NCBI GenBank assembly: GCA_029783825.1
Contig: JAREIK010001468.1
Span: 3,146,261-3,210,260 of the forward strand
DNA length: 64,000 nucleotides
From: Sapria himalayana
Lineage: Eukaryota > Streptophyta > Magnoliopsida > Malpighiales > Rafflesiaceae
Direction: 5' to 3'
Below the pieces are notes generated by a model, which saw only the letters and a list, made by a program, of their open reading frames with translations, made no database searches and had not been told where the DNA came from. The position numbers and the translations under genes were made by a program. Positions 13,174 through 25,490 of the stretch are shown piece by piece; positions within the stretch are counted from its first letter, which is position 1, and the number at the start of each line of letters is the position of its first letter.

Positions 13174-13420
13174 CCTAGAAACATACATAAATATATATAT
13201 CAGGTTGTGATGCAAATTTTCTAAATATAAAAAGTTGGGTGTACTTTTTCTAAATATATATGTTTTTATATATAAGTTTTTGAAAACATTGATATATATA
13301 TATATATATATAAGTTATATAAAATGTTTATATACATAGTTTTTATTTATATACATAGTTGGGTGTACTTTTTATTTATATAAGTTATATATATTGGTCA
13401 TTACACTTCCTAGTGTAGAG
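12624..13420. repeat. Right arm of inverted repeat with TG, AC and AT microsatellites
   Basis: About 12870-12965 is the reverse complement of about 681-800 with few differences, including the CATAATTTACCC boundary at 12948-12959. The rest is alternating (TG)n, (AC)n and (AT)n tracts (for example 13138-13171) with repeated TAAGTTTTTGAAAACATT units. Similar mosaic sequence occurs at 52290-52735. Confidence 0.5.
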
Positions 13421-13499
13421 CACCTGTCAAAATATAGTTGAAGGGAAGATCAATTATGTTGAAGAAATAAATTAAAAAGATGGAAACTTATTGCTGGAT

Positions 13500-16085
13500 T
13501 ACAAGGATCATGCAAAAGGTGAACATAATATATGATACATTGATACAAGTACAAGCAATCATATGTGTAGAAAATGAAGCAAGTTCATGGAGCTTGATGA
13601 GTTAATAAACAACAATAAGGTTTTTGGAGTCAAATCCAAGATAGTCATAAAAGGCAAAGATAACATTCTTATTTGATTGAAGAATAGAGAGCATCAATTA
13701 ATTTCTAATATTTATTACATATCAAAAATGAAGAGTAATATTTTGAGCATAGCACAACTCTTAGTGAAAGGTTATGATATATATTTAAAAGAATATAACC
13801 TTTCTATAATAGACAATGAGAGTAATTTAATTACCAATGTAGCAATATCAAGAAATAGAATGTTCATGTTCAAAATGATCTTGTAAAGTGTCTCAAGGCA
13901 TATCACAAATACAATACTTTGCTTTGCCATCTTTTATTTTGGCATCTCAACTTTGGAGGATTACAATTACACTTCAAGAAAGAAATAGGGAGAGGATTAC
14001 CCTCCTTTAGTCACCCTAATCAAGTGTGTCAAGGGTGTCTTTTTGGAAAGCAATTCAAAAAGAGTTTTTCAAAGAATTCAAGCTTAAGAGCTCAAAAGCC
14101 ACTAGAACTCATACATATAGATGTACATGATTCATTTAAGTCATGCTCACTCTATAAGAGCAACATTTTTCTTATCTTCATATTTGATTTTTCAAGCAAA
14201 AAATTGATGTATTTTTAGAAGGAGAAATCATTAGTATTTGAAACTTTCAAGAAGTTTGCTACCCTTGTTGAAAAGGAAAATGGTCTCATAATAAATGCTA
14301 TGAGATCAAATTGTAGAAGAGAATTCACATCAAATAAATTTCAAAAGTACTATGCAGATCATGAAATTTTATGACATATGTCAAAGCCAAGATTCCCCCA
14401 ATAAAGTGGAGTGATAGAAAGAAAAAATAAAATAATTTATGACATGGCAAGAAGCATGCTAAAAAACATGAGACTTTCAAAGAATTTATGGCCAGAAGTA
14501 CTTGTATGTGTAGTTTATTTGTCTAATTGATCTCCGACAAGAAGCATGTTGGAAAACCACCACAAGATGTATGGAGTGGAAGGAAATCAAGCATTTCCCA
14601 TCTAATAATATTTGGGATCATTGCTCATGTGCACATACCTTATGAGCAAAGAAGTAAGCTTGATGAAAAAATCCAAAAATACATTTTCATTGGTTATGAT
14701 GTGAACCCAAAAAGATACAAGCTTTACATATTCTCTACTGGAAAGATAATCATCAGTTTAGATGCCATATTCGATGAAGAAGAAGGATAGGATTGGAGAC
14801 AACACAATGAAGACTACAACTTCTTTCCATATTTTGAAGAATGTAATATGGAGCATCCAAGATAGTCATAAAAGGCAAATATAATATTTTTATTTGATTA
14901 AAGAATGGAGAGCATCAATTAATTTTTAATATTTATTATATGTCAAACATGAAGAGCAATATCTTGAGCCTAGAAAAACTCTTAGATAAATGTTATGATA
15001 TCCATTTAAAAGATAATAAGCTTTCCATTAGAGATAGTGAGATTAATTTAATTGTCAATGTACCAATATCAAGAAATATAATGTTCATGCTCAATATTCA
15101 AAATGATCTTGTAAAGTGTCTTAAGGCATATTATAAGGACACAACTTGGCTTTGTCTTATTTTTTTTGGGCATCTCAACTTTGTAGGATTACAATTGCTC
15201 TTCAAAAAGAAAATTGAGAGAGGAATACCGTTCATTAGTCACCATGATTAAGTGTGTGAAGAGTGTCTTTTTGGGAAGCAATTCAAAAAAAAAAGCTTTC
15301 CAAAGGATTCAAGCTAAAGAGCTCAAAAGACACTAGAACTCATATATATAGATGTGCATGATCCATTCAAGGCGAGATCACTCTGTAAAAGCAATTTTTT
15401 CCTTCTCTTCATAGATGATTTTCAAGCAAAACATGGATGTATTTTTTGAAGGAGAAATCATTGGTATTTGAAATTGTCAAGGAAGTTTAATGCCCTTTTT
15501 GAAAAAAAAAATGATCTCATAATCAAAGAGCTATGAGATCAAATTGTAGAGAAAAATTTCCATCAAATAAATTTCAAAAGTACTATGAAGATCAAGGAAT
15601 TCGATGACCTATGCCAATGCCATGATCTCCCCAATAAAATGGAGGGTAGAAATAAAAAAAAAATTGATATGGCGAGAAGCATGCCCAAAAACAAGAGACT
15701 TCCAAAAGATTTACAAGTAGAAAAAATTATACGTGTAGTTTATATATCTAATTGATATTTAACAAGAAGCATGTCAGGAAAAATACCACAAGGAGCATTC
15801 AGTGGAAGGAAATCGGGGATTTCCAATCTAATTGTCTTTGGGAGCATTGCTCATCTACACATACCTTATGAGCAAAGAAGTAAGCTTGATGATAAAATAT
15901 ATAAATACATCTTCATTAGTTATTATGTGAACTCAGAAAAAAAATACAAGCTTTACATTCCTACTACTGAAAAAATAATCATTAGTCAAAATGACATATT
16001 TAATGATGAAGAATATGATTAGAGACAACAGAATGAAGACGATAACTTCCTTCCATCTTTTCAAAAAGGTGATATGGAGCATCAA
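13500..16085 (+). pseudogene. Copia GAG-pre-integrase and integrase, tandemly duplicated
   Basis: The first unit (13636-14856) contains YYISKMKSNILSIAQL, then WHLNFGGL, the zinc-binding end VCQGCLFGKQF (14025-14057) and the first integrase acidic residue in ELIHIDVH. The second unit (14857-16085) repeats all of this with about the same degree of decay: YYMSNMKSNILSLEKLL, HLNFVGLQ and later the ISNLIVFGSIAHLHIPYEQRSK segment, which matches AHVHIPYEQRSK of unit one. Each unit is about 1.22 kb. Upstream of unit one a DTSTSNHMCR-like stretch is the end of the protease region. Not functional. Confidence 0.8.
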
Positions 16086-16269
16086 AGGATAGCACATGCA
16101 AGAGAGGAGCATACTACCCTACCAAATTCACCAACTGTGAGTATTCATGAAGATGGAAGATCGAGTGAAAAAGTTTCATAATTCTAGAGTTTACATTAAC
16201 TTTATGAGGTAACTAAAAATTAAGAAAATCTTAATCTCTTTTTTTTTGCCTTTTTACAAAATGTGAGTC

Positions 16270-17720
16270 TATCAACTTTTAAGAAGCTGTGGAAAATAAG
16301 AAAAAACACATTGTGGGTGAAGATATAACGGTGATCAAAGAGAATAACACATGGGAGCTAGCATCACTTCCAAAAAACAAGATGATCAGTATGAAATGGG
16401 TATATAAAGCAAAGAAAAATATAAAATGAAAAGTTGAAAGATACAAAACAAGATTCATGGTGAAAGACTATATCCAAAGGGCCAACATCAACTATGATGA
16501 AGTATTTTCTCATCTTGCTCAGTTAGAAATAGTAAAATTAATTATTTCCATGGTAGCTCAAAATAATTGGAAAATATATTAAATTGAAAAAACATCTCTT
16601 CCTAAATAGAGTCCTTGAAGAATAAGTCTACATCCATAAACCACAAGGTTATGAAGTAAAAGGAAAGGAAGACTAATTTTTAAAGTTAAAGAAGATACTC
16701 TATGTATTGAAGCAAGCTCCAAGATGTTGGAATGCTCGAATTGACAAAAACTTCCAAGAAAGAAATTTCATCAAGTGTTCATATAAGCATGCTCTCTATA
16801 TCAAAATCCAAAATAGTGATATTTTAATGGTATGAGTGTGTGTAGATGACTTTATCTTCACATATAGTAATCCAAAAAATATTTGACAGAGTTTAAGAAA
16901 TAGATGAAGAAGCTCGAAATGACTGATATTGGGCTCATGACCTACTACCTCAGCATTGGAGTAATGAAAGAAGATAAAGACATCCTAATCACTCAAGAAG
17001 GCTATGCTAAAGAAGTGCTTAAGAAGTTGAAGATGGGTGACTTTAATCTGGTTAACATGCCAATAGATGTAGGAAATAAGGTGGATCCTAGTCTCTACAA
17101 AAGTATGGTAGGAACATGAAGCTTGTGCTACTTAACTAGTATGGTGCCCGATATCCTCTATGCAGTTAGAGTTGTTACTTGGTACATGGAGAATCCAACA
17201 ACTCATTGGAAGGTGACAAAAAGAATTAACCATTATCTTATAGGCACTAGACTTTGACTTATATCAATTTATTTCCAATAATTACAAGCTTGTTGAATAT
17301 TATGATAGTAATCCTATATGAGAGAAACTACCTTCACTTGGGCAACAAAGAAGCAATCAATTGTCACTTTATCGACATGTGAAGTAGAATATATAACAAC
17401 TACATTATATGTTTGGTATACAATTTGACTACAAAATTTATTAATCGAGTTGTATTTTTCACAAGAAAATCCATCCAAGATTTATGTGGACAAGGACAAC
17501 AAATCAACAAAAATTTTGGCCAAGAATCTAGTATTTATGATCAAAGCAAACACATTGACATTTGATATCACTACATTTGTTATCACTATATAAGCAAACA
17601 CAAAATAAGGGAATGAAGTTGAAAGATAAGTTGTAGACATTTTCACCAATTCATTGATAAAAGAATTTCGTAAGATTAGAAATTTACTAGAAGTTATAAG
17701 ATCAAGTTTAAGAGGGAGTA
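16270..17720 (+). pseudogene. Copia reverse transcriptase and RNase H relic
   Basis: The start of the reverse transcriptase shows ITVIKENNTWEL and MKWVYKAKKN (about 16330-16420), then KVERYKTRFMVKDYIQR. The catalytic YVDD box appears as CVDD (16839-16850), with both aspartates kept. DIGLMTYYLSIGV follows at about 16925, and the RNase H region has STCEVEYI (17372-17395) in place of the usual STAEAEY. The closing region carries DNKSTKILAKN and a degenerate HI-type histidine segment. At least ten stops or frame shifts interrupt it. Confidence 0.8.
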
Positions 17721-18400
17721 AAATTATAAACTTATGTGAAATCGAAAATAAAATTCAAATCTCTAAAATATTTTGTATTTTTTAATGTCATTAATTATCA
17801 TATTATTCTTCATATTAATATTAGATAAATGATTACAATTTATATGATTGGGATTTATCCGGTATTAGTATGGGTAGCCTCGCCCCCATATATTTTGGTG
17901 TCTGGATGGGAGGAAAAACAATAACGAGTTATTGTAATCTATCTTTTAATTTTTTTTTTGCTTGAGTGTCATCTTCTTTATGAGGGCCTATAGCTAGGAT
18001 AATATCTTTTAATCACTTGCATCAAGTAGTAAACCATTTGGACTCTTAATCATGGATTCTATATTAACTCTTATTCGTGTATTCCAAGCTAACTCTTTAT
18101 TAGACTGCTGCTTTTTTCAATTTTTGGTCTCATAATGTTACATAATAATTTGGAAAATTCTAATTCAATAAAATTTACAAACTAGTAGAAGTGTAATGAT
18201 ACATTGAGAAAGATATTACCCCTTAAGATAGGCAATAGTTGACCATCACAAAATATGTTTAGAAAATCATTCTTTCAAATCAACAAAATCAAATCAACAA
18301 ATAAAGCAGAAAATAGTTGATTGTTTAACAAAACATATTGAATTAAAGCTGACAAATTTTAGAAAAACAAAATCATTGGAGGCGACATTACATTACCAAT
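17721..18400. other. Possible copia 3' LTR remnant, otherwise nothing recognised
   Basis: It follows the purine-rich tract of copia relic A, so the first few hundred bases are probably LTR-derived, but no matching 5' LTR was found to define it. A GC-richer patch around 17860-17900 carries no motif I recognise. Confidence 0.35.
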
Positions 18401-18409
18401 AAAAGGGTA

Positions 18410-18470
18410 GTACATATAATCTAGCAATCTACATGAGGACTACATCATAATTTGGAGAACTACTAATGAA
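18410..18470 (-). promoter_or_regulatory. Degenerate copy of dispersed promoter-like module
   Basis: On the minus strand it reads TTCTCCAAATTATGATG, then GTAGTCC, then GATTATATGTAC, the same order as the copies at 30915, 34694 and 52088. It abuts the left target duplication of the Mutator-like element at 18486. Confidence 0.35.
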
Positions 18471-18529
18471 ATAAATACTTTATTAGGGAAATTGTATTTT
18501 AGACTTTCAGCACAAGCACGAACTAATTA

Positions 18530-19151
18530 GGGAGAATATTATTTTGGGACACTCACACTCTCCAAAAAATAATTGAAAAAAGCAACTGAAATGTTAATAT
18601 TTAAAAAAATATACCAAATTTTTAAATAATTGATTTTGGGTTCACTGAATTGTTATAATACCAAAATACCCTCACTCATCTTTCATCGCCCCTCTCATGT
18701 TGCCACTCTCCCACGCCCCTCTTTTGTCACCCATCGCCCCTCACCCCTAACCTTTTTCCCCTGTCCCCTCTCTCCACTCCCCTCCTCCTCGCCCCTGACC
18801 TATCTCCCTTGACCCCTCTCCCCACTCCCCTCCGCCTCGCCCCTCACCTCTCGGTGGAGTTCCACGAGCTCCAACGAGGAACTCCATCAGAGTAGCTCGA
18901 TGGAGCTCTTAGGAGCCTGTGGAACTCCACGATGGAGCTCCAATGAGTGGCGAAAGCTAGGGAAGAGGAGAGAGAGGTCAAGGATGAAGGGAGAGGGGCG
19001 ATGAGAGAATGAAGGAGGTATTTTGGTATTATACCAATTTAGTGCAAAAATAAATCATTTAAGAGTATGGTGCACTTTTTTGAAAATATTAAAATTTTAG
19101 TTTACTTTTTTCAAATATTTTCTAGGGAGTTCACCTAAACACAATTCTCCC
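18530..19151. mobile_element. Mutator-like MITE nested in the left arm of a relative
   Basis: This 622-bp element starts GGGAGAATATTATTTTGGG and ends in the complement of GGGAGAATTGTGTTTAGG. The TIRs are about 130 bp and extend to the shared ATAATACCAAAATACC block on each side. It is flanked by a perfect 9-bp duplication AACTAATTA (18521-18529 and 19152-19160). The middle (about 18670-19010) is GC-rich and contains CCCCTC-rich sequence and palindromic GGAGCTC/GAGCTCC units. No coding content was found. Confidence 0.9.
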
Positions 19152-19439
19152 AACTAATTAAAAAAAGAATCTTTTTTTTTCATCAAAATTTAAAAAAAAG
19201 TACACCAAACTACAAAATAATTGAGGTTTGTTGTACTTAAATACACTAATAATATTTAGTCCCAAAATCTGTAAAATAAAAACTTGAAATCAACATTTTC
19301 AAATTCAAACACCATTTTATCAATTACTAAACCACCTCATGAGCCCATAAACCACTTTACATGTCCATGAACCATATTTTATTATACTCCCAACCATTCA
19401 ACTACTAACAACAACATTTATAAATAAATATGGTTATGT

Positions 19440-19985
19440 TTATATACATAAATGTATTTAAAGATATAAAAATATATAAATATATAACACATCTAAATAT
19501 ATAAATATATATAAATATATATAAATATATATAAATATATATAAATATATATAAATATATATAAATATATATAAATATATATAAATATATATAAATATAT
19601 ATAAATATATATAAATATATGCAAATATATAAATATAAATAAATATATAAATATATACAAATATATAAACAAATGAAAGTATAAAAATATGACACACACA
19701 CACACATATGTATGTATATGCATATATGTATGTATGTATATGCATATATATATATATACATACATACATACATACATATATACACACACACATCTATAAA
19801 TATATAAAAACATATATAAATATATCTACATGTATACATTTTATATATGTATATATATATTTCTTTATATATAAATTTGTTTATATATATTAATATATGT
19901 ACACATAATACACACACACACACACATATATTTATATATATACATATATTTATATGTTTAAATATGTTTCTATATATATACAACC
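19440..19985. repeat. AT/AC microsatellite in the loop of the outer Mutator-like element
   Basis: About twelve near-perfect copies of a 10-bp unit, ATAAATATAT, span about 19500-19620, followed by (AC)n, (ATGT)n and (ATAC)n tracts. Long open frames rich in Tyr, Ile, Phe and Leu across it are simple-sequence artefacts. Confidence 0.9.
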
Positions 19986-20550
19986 AAATTCGCTTGATAA
20001 ATAATTAGTTGTTGGTAGTTGAATGGACTAAAGTATAATAAAATATGTTGCTATTTTGGTTTGACAACTTCATATCTATTCAATGATTTTTATTATGGTA
20101 AGCCATTTTTTGAATCTAAAAGTGGTTCACAAATTCATGTAGCAGTCGATGAATTTACAAAGTGGTTTATGAATTGAAATTTTAGCTTTTGAATTTGATT
20201 CAATGATTATATATTTAAAAAAAATATTGGGGAAAAATCATATCGATGCATTTAAGTGTACCAAAAATAAATAATTTTTATGTTTGATATACTTTTTTTT
20301 AATTTTGTAAATAAAAATTATTTATTTTAATTAATCTGTATTTGATACACTGAAATATAATTCTCCCCACTTTATAAACATAAACCAAGTTAGGCACATA
20401 GAAAGTAGGCATTGATGACTATTTGTATTAATCACATTGATTAACAAGAAAGTATTGGTTTAATTTCAACTTTTCCATGATGTTCATGCCTCCACTGTTG
20501 CTGCCTCATCAAATCAATATAAGTTTTCACATGGGTTTGTTGTCTAAGTC

Positions 20551-21262
20551 AGTGGGGAAAGAACTTGCTAGTATTTTTATTAGTTGTGGAATTTTATATA
20601 TATATATAACAAAGTTAAAAGGAATGTAAAAAGAACTTTCATTTGGATATTTTTGTAAACCAATCATTTTCCAAAGTTGGTTTCAAAATATTTGTTGGAC
20701 CTCCAATAAGTTATATGATATGAGGGAGGATTTATGTTTGGAAGAATTGTGTTTCGGAGCACTCCCACTGAAATATATTTTAAAAAAATTAACTCATCTT
20801 TTAATATTTGAAATAAGTCACCAAAAAAAAAAAACTCATCTTTTAATATTTGAAATAAGTCACCAAAAAAAAAAACTCATCTTCTAATACATTAATCCTA
20901 AATTGTCCATTAAATCCCTAAACTAAAATTTGGTGCACTAATTAATTTTCATTAACACCTCACCCCCTTTCATCTGCCCTCGCCCTCTTTCATTTGCCCT
21001 CACCCTCTCCCATGGCTCATCGCTTAACACATTAATTTTTATTAACGTGTTGTTCTCATTAGTGGCAAAGATTTTGCTAGTATTTTTGTTCAATGTGGAT
21101 TTATATTTATAAAAAACAAAGTTTATAGGAATATGAAAAAAGAACTTTCATTTGTATATTTTTATAAACCTCTCATTTTCCAAGGGAGGTTTCATAGTTG
21201 CCTTTTTTTAAACCTCCAATAAGTATATTTTTTTAAACCCTAATATGATTTGTGTTTCGGAG
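20551..21262. repeat. Tandem duplication of about 510 bp carrying Mutator-like end fragments
   Basis: Positions 20551-20761 and 21061-21262 are diverged direct repeats with an offset of 510 bp: AGTGG then TTGCTAGTATTTTT, the AAGAACTTTCATTTG block, CCTCCAATAAG and TTGTGTTTCGGAG in both. Each ends in GTGTTTCGGAG, like the TIR start of the Mutator-like family. Between them is a smaller tandem repeat (about 42 bp, ACTCATCTTTTAATATTTG, two and a half copies, 20791-20890) and the CCCTC-rich interior of that family. Confidence 0.7.
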
Positions 21263-23290
21263 TATTAAATATAAAATAATAAAAAAAAGATCAAAATTAA
21301 AAAAAATAGATAAAAACTAAAAATTATTAAATTTTGTGTACTTAAATGCATTAACTTGATTTTGTCTTAGAAAATAAAAAAAATAAAACAATCATTGATT
21401 TTTGAATTTAAAATTTATTATTTCAAATTTGAAAACCACTATATCCAATTAGGAAACAATTGTTTTGAATTTGGAAATCACTATTTTGAATTTGAAAAAT
21501 AATATTTTAATTCAAAACTACTTTTAAGATCGAAAAGTAATTTTCCAAAAAAAGAAAGCTTCTTCTCCATACGAAAACTGGTTCTCAAGATATAGAAATA
21601 ATCTCTAAGTAGATACATGGTTAATCAAACCCAAAACCTTCATATTTATGAAAATACCTACAATCGTCCAACTAGAAGCATTAAATCATCTAGAAGATGA
21701 TAATTTCTTTCAATTTTTTTGGATAGAAATGCATATTTTAGGAGAATATTATTTTAAAAAAAGACTCCTCCAAGCAACTCTACTAATTTTAGGAGAGTCA
21801 TATAGAAGATTAACTATTTAACCATCACTAGACTAAACATAACTTATGCAGTTAGTATAATTAGTTATTTCTTAGATTCTATTTTACATGTTTATTCATA
21901 TTTATCTCTATTCATAGTGAGTTATGTGAAGAAGTCTCAAAGACATTGGATGTCTTTCAGTGATTAAAGAAACTTACTTCTAATAGGCTATTTAGATTAG
22001 AGTTAGGCACCCATGTACCACATGAGGAGCAAGGAAACCCACTTCATACTTTTGTACATTTCTTGAGGGCAATCTTATCTTTTGAAAATTTAAAAGAAAG
22101 CCAATTATATCGAGGTTCAAAGAATAGGCAGAGTTTATGATAGTCGAGGTTTAATTTATTTCTTTTTTTATTATTTATATACATTAATTCTTTTTGGTTT
22201 TTATGATGTTTTGTGGCTATCAGACTTCCAATGGCATGATTCTTGCTATCCATAAGTCATTTCTTCCAATCAGTGATAGTCTCCATGATGGCTAGTATGA
22301 TGGCACCAGTAAAAACCCATTCAAGTAAGTTTATGTATCCTTCCAACTATTTGGAACATTTATTTCTGAAAGTATATCATAAAAAGAATAGAGGTTTGTA
22401 CAAGTTTTGTTTACATTTTAAATTGTCATGAAGGTTACTTTATTGTGATTTTTTTTGAGATAAAAACGAAGAAAATGATTGGAATCAGCATGGGACCAAT
22501 AGAAATAATCCAATTGAAGTTAAGGGGAGATACATACTCCATGAGCGTTACATTAATGAGAATCTAATTTGTCCTCAAAGGTTATACAAGTCACTTATTA
22601 GAAAACTCACCTTAAATTAAGACTAATACATGAATGATAATTGATGTACAACTGCTAGTGCACCTCTGATAGTCAATTAATCCCAGACTATCCAATCTGT
22701 TTTGCTCTTGTGACACTTGTGAGAATGATTGAGACTTAGCCATATTAATGTATTCTTTGAGAATATAGTATCTATATGATGATATTATTCAATACTTAGA
22801 ATGCAGATTGAATGATCATGATTAGAAAACACATTAAAAAACTTGAAGAAAGCTATGAAAAGAATTATTTGTGTGATATTTGTGTTAATGAATTAGATTG
22901 TATTATTGAAATTTAGTGATCAATTTCGTAATATTCTTTAAAAGTAAAATATTTTCTTGATGAGAAAACATTTTACTTCTTTCAAAGATTTATCAGAGGA
23001 TGACTAGATATTTATAACTACACCTAGATCAATCAAAGAAGGGATGATTAATCATAGCAATACAACAACTTCATCACGTAGTGGCCATGAGAAAATTGAG
23101 AGAGCTAGAAAAGGTATTCAATGAGGAAAAAAAGTAATACTAACTTATTCTTTTTGTGAGAAGTTGGACAAACTCGGCAGAAGTGTTAGGTGTTTTATCA
23201 TGAGTTATGATAAACTTTTCAAGGTTTTTATATACTATATAATAAACTAATAGACCTAGTTGGGTTGGTGCCACCATTATCACGTATACC
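21263..23290. other. AT-rich region with weak retroelement traces, no gene
   Basis: Another GGAGAATATTATTTT-type Mutator end fragment lies at about 21740. The stretch 22960-23230 reads on the plus strand like a spacer ahead of a copia protease, with an SGHEKIERARKG-like lysine/arginine-rich segment. Nothing else is recognised, and short open frames on either strand lack any motif. Confidence 0.4.
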
Positions 23291-23299
23291 AGTCTTATT

Positions 23300-23440
23300 A
23301 CACTCAAGATTCCTCGAGAAGAGTATGCCAGATTTCTTTCTTTGGGTACTAGTGGGGTTTCAACTCACCATCTCACTTCAAATTCTTGGCTCATAGATTG
23401 AAAAATAAATACCCATTTCATAGATAATTGTACTCTTTTT
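23300..23440 (+). pseudogene. Copia protease fragment
   Basis: The plus strand reads ARFLSLGTSGVSTHHLTSN and then SWLID, with a stop where Ser-Gly of the DSGA(T/S) aspartic protease motif belongs, then THFIDN. This is the typical junction from gag spacer into copia protease (SWIIDSGATHH). No other part of the element was located next to it, so it is a scrap. Confidence 0.6.
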
Positions 23441-23844
23441 ATTTTTTTTTTGTTGAGTCTAGAACTTATGATATTATCATGATCAATGATTATGTTTGCT
23501 AGTCAATAATCATAATAATGTTAATGTTAGCTTTTTTTTTTTGATACATACTTTATATGTTCTAGAGTTTCAACATAAATTATTTTCTATCAATTGATTT
23601 AATAAAAAATAAAGTTATGGTATTTTTTTCTCTTCTAGTTTTTTTTTATATTTTAAATTCGAAGATCACACAAATAACTTCTCTAGGGATTGCCAGATTG
23701 CGCGAGGTGAACTAAATGTAATTTTTTCCACCCACAAAATCCCTTCTAGATGCATGCATACTATTGATCTAATAATAACACACTTTTGGATGAGATAACG
23801 ATCATTGAATAAACAAAAGATTTTAAAGTCATAATTCTATGCAA

Positions 23845-24250
23845 TAATATATATTGAATGTATGGCATGTCACTTGTTGTCTAGCCTTCGAGTTTTACAT
23901 ATTAGAATCTCTAAATCAACATCACTTGTTTCATCAAATGACAATATTATCTCCTACTCCTATTCACATTATGTCGAAATTTATCCTCCACACATCTCAA
24001 AAGTTCTCTTTTTTGGGTAGCCAGGATAAATATGACCTACACCATGACACGTAAAGCATTTAATATCTTGATTATGTGATTGGATCCTAGGTCAACCTTT
24101 ATTAATAATCAATGTCCTTTTTTTTGTTGGGGGCATTAAATGTGAAGAAAAATTAACATTGGGGGGTATCACCATAAAATGAGACTTGTAGTAAGGAGAT
24201 CCATTCAAATCTTTGGTGTTGATTAACATATATTTTTTCTCCAATGATTA
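23845..24250 (-). pseudogene. Retrotransposon gag zinc-knuckle fragment
   Basis: The minus strand at about 24056-23998 reads KCFTCHGVGHIYPGYPKKR, a CX2CX4HX4C knuckle in which the last cysteine is replaced by tyrosine. The sequence style (CFTCxGxGHI) is that of Ty3/gypsy gag. No pol was found nearby on the same strand. Confidence 0.55.
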
Positions 24251-24454
24251 AGATAACTTTAATATACATTTTTATTTCATTGGCAGTATCTTATAAATAA
24301 AGAATAAACTAGTTAGACTTGATAAATATTTTTTTTATGGTGACATTAAGAAGAAGATATATATATAGAAGTTACATGAGTTTTGAGAAACATAATCGGA
24401 CAAAAATTTTAAATTACTAAATGCATTGTATAGCCTAAAGAAATTGTCTAGAAT

Positions 24455-25490
24455 TAGAGGTGTCAAAGGGGTCATTTCGTGCCGGCACAGCCTATTTTTT
24501 CAAAGCACGACCGGGTAGAGGTGAAATGGGCCATGTAATGCTGGCATGACACAACTCAATTTTAGCTGGCTCAGAATGGCTCACCGGCTTGAGTGTGGCC
24601 GGATTTGGGCTGGGTAATGCTGGGCCATGCTAATTTTCCAGCTTAGCACCTTAGCCTAGGACCTAGCATAACTAGGTCCTAGGAAGCTAGGACTTTGAGT
24701 TCTAGTCTGAGACCAACTTGTAGAGTCGCACTCATGACTCAACTCACCATCTCGATCTCAGAATTATGGATTAATTATTTAATTATTTATATTTTAAGTT
24801 AACATTTATGAGTTGTAAGTGTGACATTACATTATATTATTTATTAAATTCACTTAAATCACAAAAAATATCAAAAAAAATATATAAATTATTTATTCAT
24901 CGTTCAATCTAAAACTAAATAAAATAACACAAAATCATAAGATAACTCGCAAATCATAACAACATAAAATAAATTATAAGCATCATCAATCTTAATAATA
25001 ATAATAATAATAATAGTACAGCAAGCTCAAGTGCCTCAATGGCTCAATCTCAATGTCAACTCATAAGTGTATACAATTGATCATCATCATGTAAGCATCT
25101 CTAATGGTATCACTAGCGGTGGGCTTAACTTCCTCATAATCTCACAAGTCATTATATACCAGCAACTCCTCTTCTCTTGTTCCAACATGATCTTTAATTC
25201 TTGATCATGGATGCTCAACCACAAATCCTATCAATCCTTCATGCATGCTAGCGTCTCAATGATATCTGGTCACATTCTCAATCTCCTATCTAAAATTGTA
25301 TTGACTACAATAGAAAAAGTAGACTCTGATACTAGCTAGACAAAAGAAGTTAGTAGATCCTATACAATCTTAGACAATATGGGATAGGCGGACTCATATG
25401 ATTTCTACTATTATAAAATATTAAGGTTCTTGTCATCATTATGTGATAGGATTGAACAGTAATCGATATCTAAGTACCAATTACTACTCT
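24455..25490 (-). mobile_element. hAT transposon, 3' part
   Basis: Starts with the terminus TAGAGGTGTCAAAGGGG and GC-rich subterminal sequence, followed by the C-terminal end of a transposase gene reading inward on the minus strand. Homology to the copy at 27293 stops near 25480, so the 5' part is missing or replaced by unrelated DNA. The opposite terminus was not found, and the candidate duplication TCTAGAAT on the left has no partner. Confidence 0.7.
25020..25445 (-). pseudogene. hAT transposase C-terminal (dimerisation) domain relic
   Basis: The minus-strand reading around 25420-25230 gives SAYPILSKIV, then LVSESTFSIV, then ILDRRLRM and PDIIETLACMKD. This is the hAT family dimerisation region (YP.LS..A.D.L.IP...ASES.FS....L...R..L.P..VEAL.C..DW). 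Several stops replace tryptophan or arginine positions. It is followed by the Asp-rich C-terminal tail shared with the nested copy at 5490-5720. Confidence 0.8.

Larger units (their letters stand above)
13430..17760 (+). mobile_element. Ty1/copia retrotransposon relic A
   Basis: Plus-strand remains of a copia pol in the order GAG-pre-integrase, integrase, reverse transcriptase, RNase H, ending with a purine-rich tract (AAGAGGGAGT, about 17711-17720) where a 3' LTR would begin. A recognisable gag and 5' LTR are absent. The GPI/integrase part is present twice in tandem. Stops and frameshifts occur throughout. The block order (integrase before reverse transcriptase) places it in copia rather than gypsy. 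Confidence 0.8.
18486..20368. mobile_element. Long-TIR Mutator-like element (outer of a nested pair)
   Basis: The left end GGGAAATTGTATTTTAG and the right end (reverse complement GGGGAGAATTATATTTCAG) begin terminal inverted repeats of several hundred bases. The arms can be followed through AAAAAAAAGTACACCAAAC, the ATAAACCACTTT block and the TTTTATTATACT block on both sides. A 9-bp target duplication with one mismatch flanks it: ACTTTATTA (18477-18485) and ACTTTATAA (20369-20377). Long TIRs and a 9-bp duplication define the Mutator superfamily. The loop is an AT/AC microsatellite (about 19440-19985) with no transposase, so it is non-autonomous. It contains a second family member at 18530-19151. 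Confidence 0.8.

Noticed and set aside
18630..18812. A 60-codon open frame rich in Pro, Ser and Leu
   Set aside because: It covers the CCCCTC-rich core of the inner Mutator-like MITE and has no protein-like features.
19405..19983. A 192-codon minus-strand open frame and its neighbours
   Set aside because: It is Tyr/Ile-rich translation of the AT/AC microsatellite in the loop of the outer Mutator-like element.
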